Shown piece after piece: positions 49,232 through 60,141 of a stretch of 64,000 nucleotides of DNA. A program made the position numbers and the translations under genes. The notes under the pieces were generated by a model that saw nothing but the letters and a program-made list of their open reading frames with translations, was not told the origin of the DNA and ran no database searches. Each line of letters begins with the position of its first letter. The stretch's first letter is position 1. The stretch is from Acrasis kona (taxonomy: Eukaryota > Heterolobosea > Eutetramitea > Acrasida > Acrasidae): assembly GCA_026419775.2 (NCBI GenBank), contig JAOPGA020001241.1:1-64000 (forward strand). Direction: 5' to 3'.

Positions 49232-51389
49232 TTATTCACTAATGGAAGGACCAATAAAAGTATCAGCATGGCTCAAACTATTATGTAAAGAATCTTCATG
49301 TACGTTATGAGATGTAACATAAATGACCCACAAATGCAAAGTCAACAAATACAAAACAAAGAACATTCTCAATATCGGTAATCTCTTTAAATAACGACCA
49401 GCCATGATCGAAAAACGATCCAACGCACCTACAGAAGTAGCAAATTTCTTGGCCAAAAAGCCACGGTTGCTTAAATTTCTAAAGAATTTATGCCTCTTTA
49501 CCGTGACCGTACTATCGGCCAACATGACGCCATCGTCATCATCGTCATCGTCAACATTACTAAAACGTTGTTTTCTTGGAGTAATGGGCGTTACTCTCGA
49601 TATCAATTCGACTTCTCTTATTCTTTGCTTTGATTTTTCTAATTCCAGAGCCAATGCCGCTTTTTCAGAGTTTAAAGTCTCTAATTGAGATTGTTTCTCG
49701 ATGAGTGACTCTGCCATGACTCTTGCACGCATTTCCAATTCTCCATGACTATTATTTTGTGCTTGTTGAGATTTGACAATGATCGCATTTAATTTTTTGA
49801 TTTCCAATTGAGCATTTTTTAATCCATCCGAACTAGATTTTCTCTCCATTTCGAATCGATGTCTCATTTCGTCCGAATTTAATTTCAAGGAAGCGATCGT
49901 TTGTTGTGTTTTTGCGCTATTTTGTTTCTCCTTTTCGATTGATTTTTCCAAATTTCTAATTTTGAATCGATTGCTGGTTGTTTCTGCTTCTGATTGTCTC
50001 TTGAGCAAATCGATCGTGGCGAGTAATTCTTGATTTTCTCCTCTGAGACGATCTAGGTCCATATTCAAATCTTCACGATCCAAAGCAGCAAGTAATTCAG
50101 AATCATGAAAATCGTCCAATGTTGATGATGCAGATGAAGATGATGAATTTTGATTTTTCGAATCACCTCCATTATTACTCTCCAAATTCTTTTTTAATTC
50201 TTCGATTTGTTTGTCTCTTATCAGGAGCACTTTTGCTGCTCTTTGTTTGTACTCTGCTAATTCTTGTTCCTTTAATTTTAATTCGGTATCCTTGATCTTG
50301 ATCAAATTTTCGAAACGCGATGCATCTTCGTTCTTCATGGTCAGTAATGTGTTGAGTTCCGTGTATTCATTTTCCAAATGATTCTTCTCGTCTAATAAAT
50401 TCGATTCCTTGTTCGTAAACTCCGATTGTAACGTTTTGGTCCTTTCCTTTTCGTTTTGTAATTCTTCCGTTTTGGTCTCTAATTGATTTTTGAGATTATT
50501 GGACTCTTCGTCAAAGTGTCGTTGGTGCTGGAGCGATTCATTGGCAAGACGTATTTTTTCTTGTTGAAGATCGCTCACTTGAGAATCCTTCGCTTTTAAT
50601 TGTTGTATGAGCTCGTCGATTTTTTTTTGTAATTGTTTTTGGGTCTTTTCGCGATCGTCGAGAGCTGATGCGAATTCGGTATCTGTTTTGAGCTTATCCC
50701 CGAGCAACCGAGAAACTTGATTTTCCAAACGGTCTTGACTTTCTTTGGTGTATTGTTCCTTATTTTGTAATTGTTTGACTAGGTCCTTGTACTTGTTGCT
50801 CACTATTTCTTTGATTCTATTTACTTCTTGGACTTCTTCGTGGAGGTGGGCAATGTTTTGTTTGAGGAATTTATTCTCTTCGATGAGTTTGGTCTCTGAA
50901 GGGTCGGAGGTGGTGGGCGTTGTGATGGGGCTATTTTTGAAATGATTTTTTTGGTTTTGATTATAGTACTTACTCTTTGGGATCTTCATTTGGGGTTACA
51001 TCTTTACCCTCTTCGACGGATACATCTGGAATGTTAGTGGGTTCGCTCTTGGGTTCTTCGGGCTGTTTTTCTGCCTTTTTTGGTTGCTTCATGGTCATAT
51101 TGACCACATCGTCTTCTTTAAAGTACTTGCGCGTGTAGTCGAGTGCATCTTGCAGCTTCTTTTCGCTTACTTCCTCTTTGCTGACTTCCTTCTTTTTCGG
51201 AATGTGCGTGACTTTTATGTCCTGTTCTGTAATGATGATTTCGTCATCGTCCTCTTTTTTAAAGTCTTTTGATCTCTTTTTAAATTTTTTTTCGTCCCCG
51301 TCTTTGATTACTGATGCTGCTTTTTGATCCACACTTTCAAGGACATTCTCTGTCCATTTGACGACGCTAGATAGGTTGAACATGGACAT
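49232..51389 (-). CDS. GOLGA5: Golgin-84-like Golgi coiled-coil protein
   Basis: 704 residues in two exons: 50974-51389, a 43-nt intron 50931-50973, 49232-50930, phase 2/1. The N-terminus (VVKWTENVLESVDQKAASVI) matches golgin-84's opening helix. A charged linker is followed by about 450 residues of coiled coil (150-600) and the diagnostic C-terminus: ALDRFSIMAGRYLKRLPILR, then a membrane anchor FFVLYLLTLHLWVIYV and a short luminal tail. Golgin-84 tethers COPI vesicles at the Golgi rim, in line with the SCYL1-like and syntaxin-6 genes also present here. The stop is inside GAATAAAATG. Confidence 0.88.
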
Positions 51390-51557
51390 TTATTGTAAAC
51401 AAAACACAACCGAAATCAATAGGTCCGAATTTCATAACGAGTGCAGCATTTACTCTGTATGTGATAGAAATAATGAAATAAAATTAACACACAATAACCA
51501 ACAGCAAAATACACTTCATAGCAGCCTATTTTGTACGCATTTGGGACATGATATCTA

Positions 51558-51963
51558 ATGATCTATTCCCATTATTCACAAAATATTCAGACAAACAATG
51601 ACCTAACTTCGGTTCGACATTACAGAATCAATCAACTTCGTCGATTAGACGACGAACCTCCGGTTCACTATAGCACATTAGATAATCGAAATTGATCAAC
51701 TTTTACTTGCATAGAATAGGTCGTACGAAAACACTTCTCAACTATATATAAATTACAATTATATCTTAACTCTGTTCTACAAAATCATCGACCACTACTC
51801 AAATCTGAAGCATATTTTCAATTTCAAGGTCAACATTCGATCTAAGCTCATGAGAAATGAGCGTATGAGTTCGGCTACGATTAGCGAGTTAAATATGTTT
51901 AAAGAGTATAGTTTATTTAGGTACAAGTGTCGAGAGTATCTAGCTTCCGTAGATTATTTTTAG
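51558..51963 (+). CDS. Small spliced gene, 117 residues, unknown family
   Basis: Neither exon is long enough to stand out alone. Exon 1 51558-51662 is ATG-led, right after an in-frame stop, and reads MIYSHYSQNIQTNNDLTSVR then HYRINQLRRLDDEPP. A 52-nt intron 51663-51714 (GTTCAC...TTGCATAG) leads to exon 2 51715-51963 (NRSYENTSQLYINYNY..., SSATISELNMFKEYSLFRYK, REYLASVDYF-stop). Lengths 105 and 249 nt keep one frame. The gene diverges from golgin-84 by about 170 bp. Composition is helical and Tyr/Asn-rich; no domain recognised. Donor is GTTCAC, weaker than the local norm. Confidence 0.5.
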
Positions 51964-52051
51964 AGGCCAGTTTCCTTTTTTTGCGGTGGGTTGGTGTTGT
52001 ATGAGAGTTAAACAAGTTTCAAGAACCTATTTTATGACAATTTTATGTTTA

Positions 52052-52615
52052 TTACATAATGAAGGCAAGCAAGATACTTATAATTAACAAGTAGTTAAAG
52101 TATACTTTTCCAGAAGAAGATGTAGGGGTCGGTGTTGGTGTTGGTGTTGCCACTACAATAGCATCCAGAGTGCTCATTCTTTTGCAGTTCGTGTCTCCTT
52201 GTGCAGCAAGAAATGGAAATGCTCCGCTTGACCTTATAATTGAACACGTAATAGGGTTAAAACCTTTGTAGCAGTTGGCCAAACCATGTGAGCACATGTC
52301 GAAGCATATGGGCAGGGATTGGTTGTTCGCACATGAGCTGACATTTTGTGCAATAGAGAGACACGACATGTCATTAAAGAATGCTTTGCATGGAGCGCTG
52401 TCTACAATACTATCAGGATACGTTCCTCCAAAACTCTGATCGTAGACTGTCTTAAAATCCAAAAACCCAGTGTACTCATCACAGTAGCTTGATAAACTCT
52501 TGCATGCTTTTGGTACAAAGGTTTTGCATTGCGTTGGGCACGTTTTGGCAACACCCAAATTTTGAGAGTAAACCACACCAATTACTGCAATCAATGCAAT
52601 GTAGAGAACCTTCAT
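52052..52615 (-). CDS. Secreted Cys-rich GPI-type protein, 187 residues
   Basis: Signal peptide (VLYIALIAVIGVVYS), a domain with 12 cysteines whose spacing (CPTQC, YC, PC, SC, SSC, LPICFDMCSHGLANC) loosely recalls a Frizzled-type cysteine-rich domain, a short (TP)n stalk, and a hydrophobic C-terminal tail (YFNYLLIISILLAFIM) with nothing after it, typical of GPI-anchor signals. It is probably displayed on the cell surface. The Frizzled comparison is by pattern only. Confidence 0.72.
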   Translation of the reverse strand: MKVLYIALIAVIGVVYSQNLGVAKTCPTQCKTFVPKACKSLSSYCDEYTGFLDFKTVYDQSFGGTYPDSIVDSAPCKAFFNDMSCLSIAQNVSSCANNQSLPICFDMCSHGLANCYKGFNPITCSIIRSSGAFPFLAAQGDTNCKRMSTLDAIVVATPTPTPTPTSSSGKVYFNYLLIISILLAFIM

Positions 52616-52766
52616 CTTTGTTTTCTTTGTGAGTGGATGTATTCTTAAAATTCTTTAAATAGCAAGGCCGTCGGTTTGTATATTTAACCAGTCATATCAG
52701 TCACCTTTCACTTGACGTATACATAACCATGTCCTAATATGCGAAGGAGAATTGGTGAAGGCGGGA

Positions 52767-52910
52767 CCCTAGTAACGCAATAGGGTGTATCAGTGTAAAA
52801 TCGATTGCACTTCAATCTCCGTTCTATTATTATTCAATTTTCGAACTCTGTTCGACATTACTTCGATTAATATTCAATAATTGATGCTTATTCGATTTTG
52901 ATTCAATTTT
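52767..52910 (+). repeat. Left terminal inverted repeat
   Basis: 144 bp, AT-rich, with many ATTCAAT/TTCGATT sub-motifs. Its reverse complement is at 54191-54334. Confidence 0.9.
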
Positions 52911-54190
52911 AAATCAATAAATGATAATCGATTTTAGTTCAATAATAATTCAAAATATTATCAATTTTATATTGAAGTTATATCGAAAACCGTGATACTG
53001 CCACCATTACCGCCTAGATGTCGAGTGTATGGTGAAATGGTGAGCATTGGACAGTGGATATCTTAATTAAATGGCAATGTTTATTGTGTTCATCTTTTCT
53101 GATTGTCTAAAATGTAGGTCCAGCATTACAAATGCTTGTGTACTATAAAACTATTGCGGATATATTTGTGAAGCCTCAAACATTTCTGTTCGCCACTCCT
53201 CAACTTCTGTTTTGCATCATCAATTTAGAAATCGAGAAAGCCCTGCGGGAGTATGCTTGCTTGTTATTCTTTTAAATCCCATTGAGCATAATGCATTCCT
53301 GTGGCCATGGTTCAAGGCCGTGATGTTCAAATGCCTTGTGTTTACTGTGCAGCATTTATTAGCAGGAGTGGGTATGCTGCCGTTTGAAAACAAAGGAGGT
53401 AGTTATTTATACGGTTGTTCGTACAAAACATGAGATTGTTTGAAATCGCTGGTGCATGCTACTTTGGATCCAATTCCAATGTTATGGTGGTGTAGTGTTA
53501 TTGTATGGGTACCGAAGGGCGCTTGTGTTGGTTCTTGTAATCATCACAGAAGAAAAGCGCATAATACATTGTGCTCTTCAACAAAATCTTCCTTTGATTG
53601 CAGTGGTTTCAACATCCTCAAACTCAAAAAAATCATTGTCATCCAAGTCCCTGTCCATAGTAATGAATGTAGTGATATCTGTATAATCAAAATAATCGGT
53701 CGCTCTTCCATCATCCAAATACCATTGGATGAAGACTATGAGGACAACCACATCTCAGACGATACAATTCCAGCCACTATGCTCCTCTCCGATGGCCAGT
53801 ATTACTCATTTCCAACATGCAGATTTCCACCTGATGACAGTTCAGAAGAATGCAATACTGAACTTGCCAACACTGTTTTTCTTTAGCAATAAAAAACTCT
53901 TCTGCGGAAGGTGCACTCTGTTAAGGATTTCCTGCTTACAAAATATGCTAATAAAAGAAGAACCCTCTATCTTCCTGCTTCTAGAGTCAACAGCACTGCA
54001 AAGCACTTCAATCTTCGATATTCATTTATTATCGAGTATTGGATCCACTTATCATTAACAGCAGAAGGAAACAGACAGAGTGTTGTTGAATTATGGAATA
54101 CTCGGCAAATAAATTTATTTATTTTGTTTGTCTAATTTACATGAAATTGACAACCTACTTGCATAAAATTAGAATTCCAATTATTGATGA

Positions 54191-54334
54191 AAAATTGAAT
54201 CAAAATCGAATAAGCATCAATTATTGAATATTAATCGAAGTAATGTCGAACAGAGTTCGAAAATTGAATAATAATAGAACGGAGATTGAAGTGCAATCGA
54301 TTTTACACTGATACACCCTATTGCGTTACTAGGG
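54191..54334 (-). repeat. Right terminal inverted repeat
   Basis: Exact reverse complement of 52767-52910; beyond it the arms diverge, apart from a short shared ATCAATAA. Confidence 0.9.
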
Positions 54335-54525
54335 AAGTCAATGGTACAAAGGTGGAAAGGTCTGTTGTGGACGTTGGCGTCGTCGAGTGCATTGAGGATA
54401 GTTTTAATCTTCATGGCACAGCATCAACTTCTCCTAAAACCACCCTGGGAGTCATTGAGGAGATGGTATTCTTCAGTGACGTTGGAGAGACAGGTATTAA
54501 GCAATTTGGAAAAGAGCTTATATAA

Positions 54526-55060
54526 GGTGTTTAACCCCCTTGCAACCATGGGGCATACAATGGGGCATACAATATAAAAAGGATTGATTGGGGGAAATAA
54601 ATAAATTTGGTAAATTATTTTGTCAACTTCAATTTATTTTAATCAAAATGCAATGTGTGATGACCGATGATGTAATTCTTCTATATGGGGTTGTAAATGA
54701 TGAAACATCTGCTCTCTTGAAGTAAAAGGCAGTCCTTGCATATTAGTGGTAACATAAAAAAAAGTAGAGCTCTATAGACATTGAATTGGAGGTTCCTCAT
54801 CACTATACAACTGCAATTCAATTATTCAATTGTGGTTTTGGGAAGTTGCCCAAATTAAATATAATAAAGTTTATCCTTTTTAATCGTTACAAAAAATAAT
54901 AAGCCTGAGTATTTCCTACGGCTGTGAGGGGGGGAGCCTACTGTGAGGTTACTTTTGTGTGGTTTCCGTGAATGGATCCTACTTTTCGGTTGAACTTTTT
55001 AAAGTTCATGTATAAAAATTTCTCATGAGTACATGATTTATTGTTGCATCATAAAGTTAA
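54526..55060. other. Non-coding AT-rich spacer
   Basis: Contains a short tandem (GGGGCATACAAT twice near 54550) and no credible ORF on either strand. Confidence 0.45.
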
Positions 55061-55260
55061 TCTGACGTTGAGGTGAGCTAGCTCTAACGTGGAGACACAC
55101 TTAAATTACTACAACAACGTTTGGCTGTGTTGACCATGAACGTGGAGTATATATGCATCAAGTTTAAAGTTTACTCTGACGTTGAGGTGAGCTAACTCTA
55201 ACGTGGAGACACATTTAAATTACTACCACAACGTTTGGCTGTGTATACCTAAACGTGGAG
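55061..55260. repeat. Tandem duplication, 114-bp unit
   Basis: Unit 1 begins TCTGACGTTGAGGTGAGCTA at 55061; unit 2 begins with the same bases at 55175. Each contains CTCTAACGTGGAGACACA and ACGTTTGGCTGTGT with a few substitutions. A diverged partial relative (GGCTGTGTGTG...GGAGTATATATAT) is near 62810. Confidence 0.7.
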
Positions 55261-55348
55261 ATGAAAGTAGCCGTTCCCGTGACGGCGAAGTGTTTACTTA
55301 CTATTATAATATACTTCTTATATCCTTAATGAATATTTCTACGTTATG

Positions 55349-56164
55349 TTAAGCGGTCCCGTTGGGACTGCACCTGCCTGGTGAGCAACTTCTTAGGTGT
55401 ATAGATCTACTCCTCCTGAGGTTGAGTTGACTTCCTTTTACAAGGGTTAACAGAGTGATTTGGCGGAAGTTGTCAATCTTGTACTCTGATCCCTTTTTGT
55501 GTATGAGCCAGATGCGACCTGCTTTCCAAGATGTGGGAACCTGTTTAGAGACCATACAATCATTAAAGATTGATAGGAGGGTTTCCACAATAAGGGGTGG
55601 AGCGTGTTTCCATAACTCATAGGGCACGTTATCGATTCCTGACGCTTTGTTATTTGGAAGCGACAGGAGTGCAGATATCATCTCCTCTCTGTTGAAAGGT
55701 TTGGTGAGGTAATCACATGCTGGAAGTGGTATTTCGGAGGAAGCAGTTGCAGAACGGTAGGAGCAGTTATCAACAGCGAGACCATCCTTTTGGAAAGTAT
55801 CCATATTTTTGTGGACGGATCGCATGACGAACTTGGGATCAAAGGAGACGGCTCCAGAGTGGTCGATAAGCGCTGTGAGAGTGGTAGTCCTGGCTGTTGA
55901 ATTGATGTGACGAAACCACTTCTTTCGGTTATGAAAGAAGTTCCGGTTTCTGGTCTTTATACCATTTATGCGCCTCTCTTTAGTTTCACACTGAATGGTG
56001 GCAACTAATTCCTCAGCAGATACTTTGACATAATTGTCAGCGTCAAGAGCGAGATTATCATCCATCTGCAGTTCACTAGTAGAGCTGTCAATATCAAACA
56101 TGTCGTTTAATATTTGGTCACATTTGCGTTGGGCAAAAGGGAGTGCTTTTCTAGCTTTCCTCAC
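55349..56164 (-). pseudogene. Non-LTR retrotransposon reverse transcriptase fragment
   Basis: The ORF holds the linker upstream of a LINE RT (RKKWFRHINSTAR..., ALIDHSG, FNREEMISALLSLPNNKASG) and the first RT blocks (KASGIDNVPYELWKH, PTSWKAGRIWLIHKKGSEYK, NFRQITLL). It stops before the YxDD catalytic block, and upstream sequence in the same direction is full of stops. It is a truncated, dead copy facing away from the LINE remains at 58-64 kb. Confidence 0.75.
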
Positions 56165-56292
56165 ATTCTTACTTTTGAATATGTCTGGTTGCGTTGAATT
56201 GCTTCATTCACTGAGCCTAGTCCTGGTATCACTTGATCAAGCATCTGCTTCTGTCCCTCATGGTACTCGATGCCTTTTGCCCCCTCTAGACG

Positions 56293-57948
56293 CTATCTAG
56301 TATTTCTTCTATATCTCTTACAGCGTCCCTTGAATTCTTCTAATTCCTCATTTGTTTGCCTTGGGTAGACAATGTCAAGTGCGCTCAATATGTCACTACC
56401 AAAATTGACCTTGATGTCCATTCTATCTGGTATTACTGCAAATGGATAAAGTAGTTTCTTTATTATATTTCCATAAGACTAATATTATTTACCCTCTACG
56501 ATAAAGAATGTATTTTATTTTATTTATTAACCCATTGTAACAGATTTAGAGGGAGATTGACTGGTTAAAATGAGTTGAGCACGCATTTGTGAAAGATTGT
56601 TCAAAATTAATCGTTTACACATCACTATGTCACATTCTCAAATTCCAACTTCACAATCGCTTTTGGACAAGGTTCCCGCCCGCCACACCCAATTGGTTTT
56701 TAATAAAATAATTCTCAAGACTGTATTAACACATTAGCATCCACGAGCATTTCCGCTCATATAAACTGATGTTTTCAAAAGTAAAATTTACTAAAACCAC
56801 TCCATGTAATGGGAAAGTTGTATATGATTGCAATAAATTTCAACGCGCTGAAACGCTGCATTTTGTCTAATACAGTCTTGTTAGTAGAAGGGTAATCTAA
56901 ACACTTCAATCTCTAACTCTACTATAAGCGCTTTGGATTTGACAGACGTGGCAACCTGCAATCTTGCATGATTTTGTGATAACGTGTATAATGAATCAGG
57001 AATTTTATTTAATGCTCCATGTGATATTACCCCACTCTGTGAAGCGCTGTCTATTGTAGCTTCAAATGGTACATCATTGATTGTTACACCCACAACTTGT
57101 TTATCTTTTGGTGTGATGATTTTCGCATGCTTTGGGTGCATAACTCTATCTGGACCGATATTATTCATGTCGCATGTTATCTTCTGACTCTTGGATCTCA
57201 TATCTATCTTCATATTCTTCGGCCATTGCATGCTCATATGGACTTACGTGCATTTTGTACACTCTTGTACAAGTGCTACCATCATGGTGTCTTCCTCCTG
57301 GTCCTCCTCTTCCTAATCCTCGGGCATGTAGTCCTCTACCATGTTGACCTCTACCTCTTCCTCTTCCACCACGCACTGCTCTCTTCTTCAGCATGTTGTC
57401 ATAGCGGCTTCCGGGTATCACATCTTAGTCGCATTTGTGAGCATAATGACCGGCTTTGTCACAATTATAGCACTCACCCCTGTCGCTGGCATGCGTTCTG
57501 GCTTGTGCTCAATCTTCTGCTTCTTCGCCGACTGTGGCCTGTCCTTATAGTCACCTTTCCTCTTGTTTCTGTACTCTGTGTCCCTATCATGGAGTACATA
57601 GTAATCCGTTCTTCTGTTGTAGCATCTTGCTAATTGCCACTCAATATACGCATCCAAATTCTCAAACTCTAAAAACTTGTTTGTGATGTTAGTTGTGCGC
57701 ATTTTATTTACAACTCTCTCATCCTTTGTTTTCATTTGTGGGGCTTCTTTTGGTTGCAGTCTCTCTTGCTCCTGTATCAATTTTAATGCAAACCACATTC
57801 TTGCATCAAGTACCGTTTTGACCATAAAGATTGCTTGCTTGTTCTTGATGCTCCTGTGTTGATGTATTACATGGTCTTTTCTTTCTTTCTTGTCCATGTG
57901 AGCAACATCATCGACAGTGAATTCACTCACGATTAATGATTCTGCCAT
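56293..57948 (-). pseudogene. Gag/zinc-knuckle/RGG/retropepsin gene, interrupted
   Basis: Minus-strand order from 57948: a Gag-like helical region (MAESLIVSEFTVDDVAHMDK..., LIQEQERLQPKE), then after a frame slip near 57490 a CCHC knuckle (CYNCDKAGHYAHKC), an Arg/Gly-rich box (RGGRGRGRGQHGRGL), and an aspartic-protease block (VTINDVPFEATIDSASQSGV, with Asp-Ser in place of Asp-Thr). Copy B of the mobile element splits it at 56463-56895. Beyond it the protease continues LYPFAVIPDRMDIKVNFGSD and ends at 56293. It is a retrotransposon polyprotein start or a domesticated derivative; the frame slip and insertion make it non-functional as read. Confidence 0.65.
56463..56895 (-). mobile_element. Copy B: internal-deletion derivative of the 60142 element
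   Basis: 433 bp that share both ends with copy A: one end TTATATTTCCATAAGACTAA through the start of the ORF (MSHSQIPTSQSLLDKV), the other the last approximately 120 bp up to CTAATACAGTCTTGTTAGTA. The middle 0.8 kb is missing. It sits inside the retropepsin coding sequence. No clear target duplication is found. Confidence 0.8.
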
Positions 57949-58118
57949 TTCTTTATCTTTGGGATACCCTCCTCCAGCTGTTAATGTCTGTGAAATCTTT
58001 GATCTTTTATCTTATATGAATCTATTGAGATTCACGTATTCAAAAGAAATGTCATAAAAAACTGGAACACAACCAACCTTATGTCTCAAGCTTCACCAAA
58101 GAATCATTCCTGCTCCAA

Positions 58119-59560
58119 TTGTTTGCATCAATTTCTGTAAGTCATTTCAATGCATTTGCGGGCCTCGCTTCCGCTTCTCATGGTTTCTCGGAGATGCACA
58201 GTGATTTCGTTGATTTTCACACAAACCCCAACACCACCTTTGAATATGTTTCCTTCCCCAAGGAACTCGCCCAATTCTACGTTGGACCATTCGCATGCAA
58301 CGCTTCCTGGACTGCTTCACATTGTTCCTCCTTGCTTATGCAATCAATTCCCGACGACCATCACATTTGGGATATTAAGGAACTTTCGGCGACAATTAAA
58401 CCATCCGGAGCATCTCACCGCTAACTGATGATCCTTTGTGACCCCGAATCACTCGCGAAATCACAAAACCAGATTGGCCGATTTGTGGACGCCAGCAGAG
58501 CAACCTTCTCCGACCTTGCCTGCCTTCCTGCGGCGGAGGGTAAATTCCGCTTCGTGGCCGACTTTAAATGTAACAGAGACACCACATGCTCCCGCATCGA
58601 ATCCACTCTCCGCAAACTTCATATTTCGAAATACATGCTCACTATCAATTACAACCTTGGAGCTCCGACTTCACTATTGAAGTCTGCAATGCTGATGATT
58701 ATATTACGGTTGTTGAGCACAACAAGTGGTTCATCATTGGCGCCTCCACCCGCTCCGTCCCTATATCAAATGAGGCCGCCAACAAGAAGAAGCAACCTTC
58801 CAGGAGCAAGAAGTTGAACAAGAAAAACAAGAAGAAACAACCTTCCATTCAACCTGAATCCAATTCAAATCCTGCGAATGCGTCTCCGGCACCCGCCCAA
58901 ACACAGACGGTCCATGCCCCCAATTCAACCGTCTCCCCTAATGAGGCTGCTTCTGCCCTCAGTTTCACCCCAAATGGCAGTTGGGTTTTAATAGGCCGCA
59001 ATGGGCGACCTCTTAAACAGAAGTCCCAGAGCACCCGCAAGCAGACTCCTGCTGACCCCAACTCCAAGAGGAAAAAAGCGTTCTTCAAGAACATCTATGA
59101 TGCCAAAGCGTCCAAAGCGTCAAAACCCGCCTCTGCCGCCAACACCGCCGACACCACCGCGACCACTGCCGCTGCAACACTCTCCCCACCACTCCCCCTT
59201 GTCATTGCTGAGCCCTGCACCCCTGGTCCTGTCATTTGGTCCACCGCTCAACTGCTCTCGCCTGTACGGGAGAACACATATACTCCATCTCCTGCCCCCT
59301 GCCAGCCACTGTTGCTCTCCCCTGAGCTTCAAACTATTGTCTGTGCAACTGTTAAAGAGGTCCTTGAATCCTCCTTCTCTAACTTCTACAAATCTCTGTC
59401 ACCTGAGAGAAAGCGTAGCCACAATCCCAGTCTCGGTCCCCCCCTCCGTAACTCTGGTAGAATGATTGAGTATGTTCCATACAAATATGGTGCATCTCCT
59501 CATGTTGGTGAGAAGCGCGCCCANGGTTACATGGCGTACCGCGGTTACAATGACCAATAA
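58119..59560 (+). pseudogene. LINE ORF1 remnant
   Basis: A Gag-like ORF1 in two main frames, possibly starting at ATG 58081. 58119-58424 ends in a single in-frame TAA and continues in the same frame (ILCDPESLAKSQNQIGRFVD); the frame changes near 58650 to 58586-59560, which contains a basic segment (KKKQPSRSKKLNKKNKKK) and Pro/Thr/Ala-rich linkers. It overlaps the endonuclease ORF by about 95 bp. GC is higher than in neighbouring genes. An ambiguous base lies at 59524. Confidence 0.65.
59524..59524. other. Ambiguous base (N)
   Basis: The only N in the window, inside the LINE overlap of ORF1 and the endonuclease ORF; probably an unresolved difference between repeat copies. Confidence 0.95.
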
Positions 59561-60141
59561 ACAACGCCACCTGAGGTTACGTGCAAAGTTGCGCATTGCA
59601 CAGCTAAACTCCAGCAGCCTGTACAACAAATTTCGCGCCGTCAATACCTTGATTGACAAATATAAAATTGAGGTCCTTTTCGGTCAAGACCTTGGTTTTG
59701 TACTCAACCACCCATGTGCTTCGGCTATATCCAAGTTCTTCTCTGACAACAACAAGATTTTCATACACGCTGCCGACCCCACCCAGCCCCGTAGCGGTAC
59801 GTTCATGGTCTTGGATAAGTGCGTTGTTGCCAACTATCGAGTTATCACCAATAACCCGCGCTCTTTATCAATAGAGCTTTGCACTAATGGCAACCCAGCC
59901 AAACCACTCCTTCTGGCAAACATTTATGGTGATCCTCGCCATATCGTATCAACCTCTGGACTGCTCAACTTGTTTGAAGATTATCTCTCCCGCTCCGACT
60001 CCAATGCCCATATCTCCATTTTTGGTAGTGACTGGAATGACATTATTAACCACGCAGATTTGGAGGATAGTTCAAGACCGTTAAACTCTTCAATCACCAA
60101 TTTTATGGACTCCCATAATCTTGTTGATTTTGAATCTATTC

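Larger units (their letters stand above)
52767..54334. mobile_element. TIR element, 1568 bp, 144-bp perfect terminal repeats
   Basis: Both ends carry the same inverted sequence beginning CCCTAGTAACGCAATAGGG. I compared the arms base by base and found no difference over 144 bp. The tip is itself a small palindrome (CCCTA...TAGGG around a 9-nt loop). No convincing target duplication is seen (flanks GGGA and AAGT). Internal ORFs (53212-53433, 53440-53886, others) are fragmentary and none resembles a transposase, so it is probably non-autonomous. Confidence 0.85.
52739..54525 (+). pseudogene. Small ORF interrupted by a TIR element
   Basis: The left flank of the element starts ATG CGA AGG AGA (52739) and reads MRRRIGEGG to base 52766. 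The right flank from 54335 continues in the same frame if the element is removed exactly (VNGTKVERSVVDVGVV..., ending at TAA 54523-54525). The joined frame would be about 72 codons. The right part is coding-like (VECIEDSFNLHGTASTSPKT). The left part is short, so the original start could differ. No family recognised. Presumably inactivated by the insertion. Confidence 0.45.

Noticed and set aside
58428-58817. Second independent ORF after the LINE ORF1 stop
   Set aside because: It continues in the same frame after one TAA, so it is the same ORF1 with a nonsense change.
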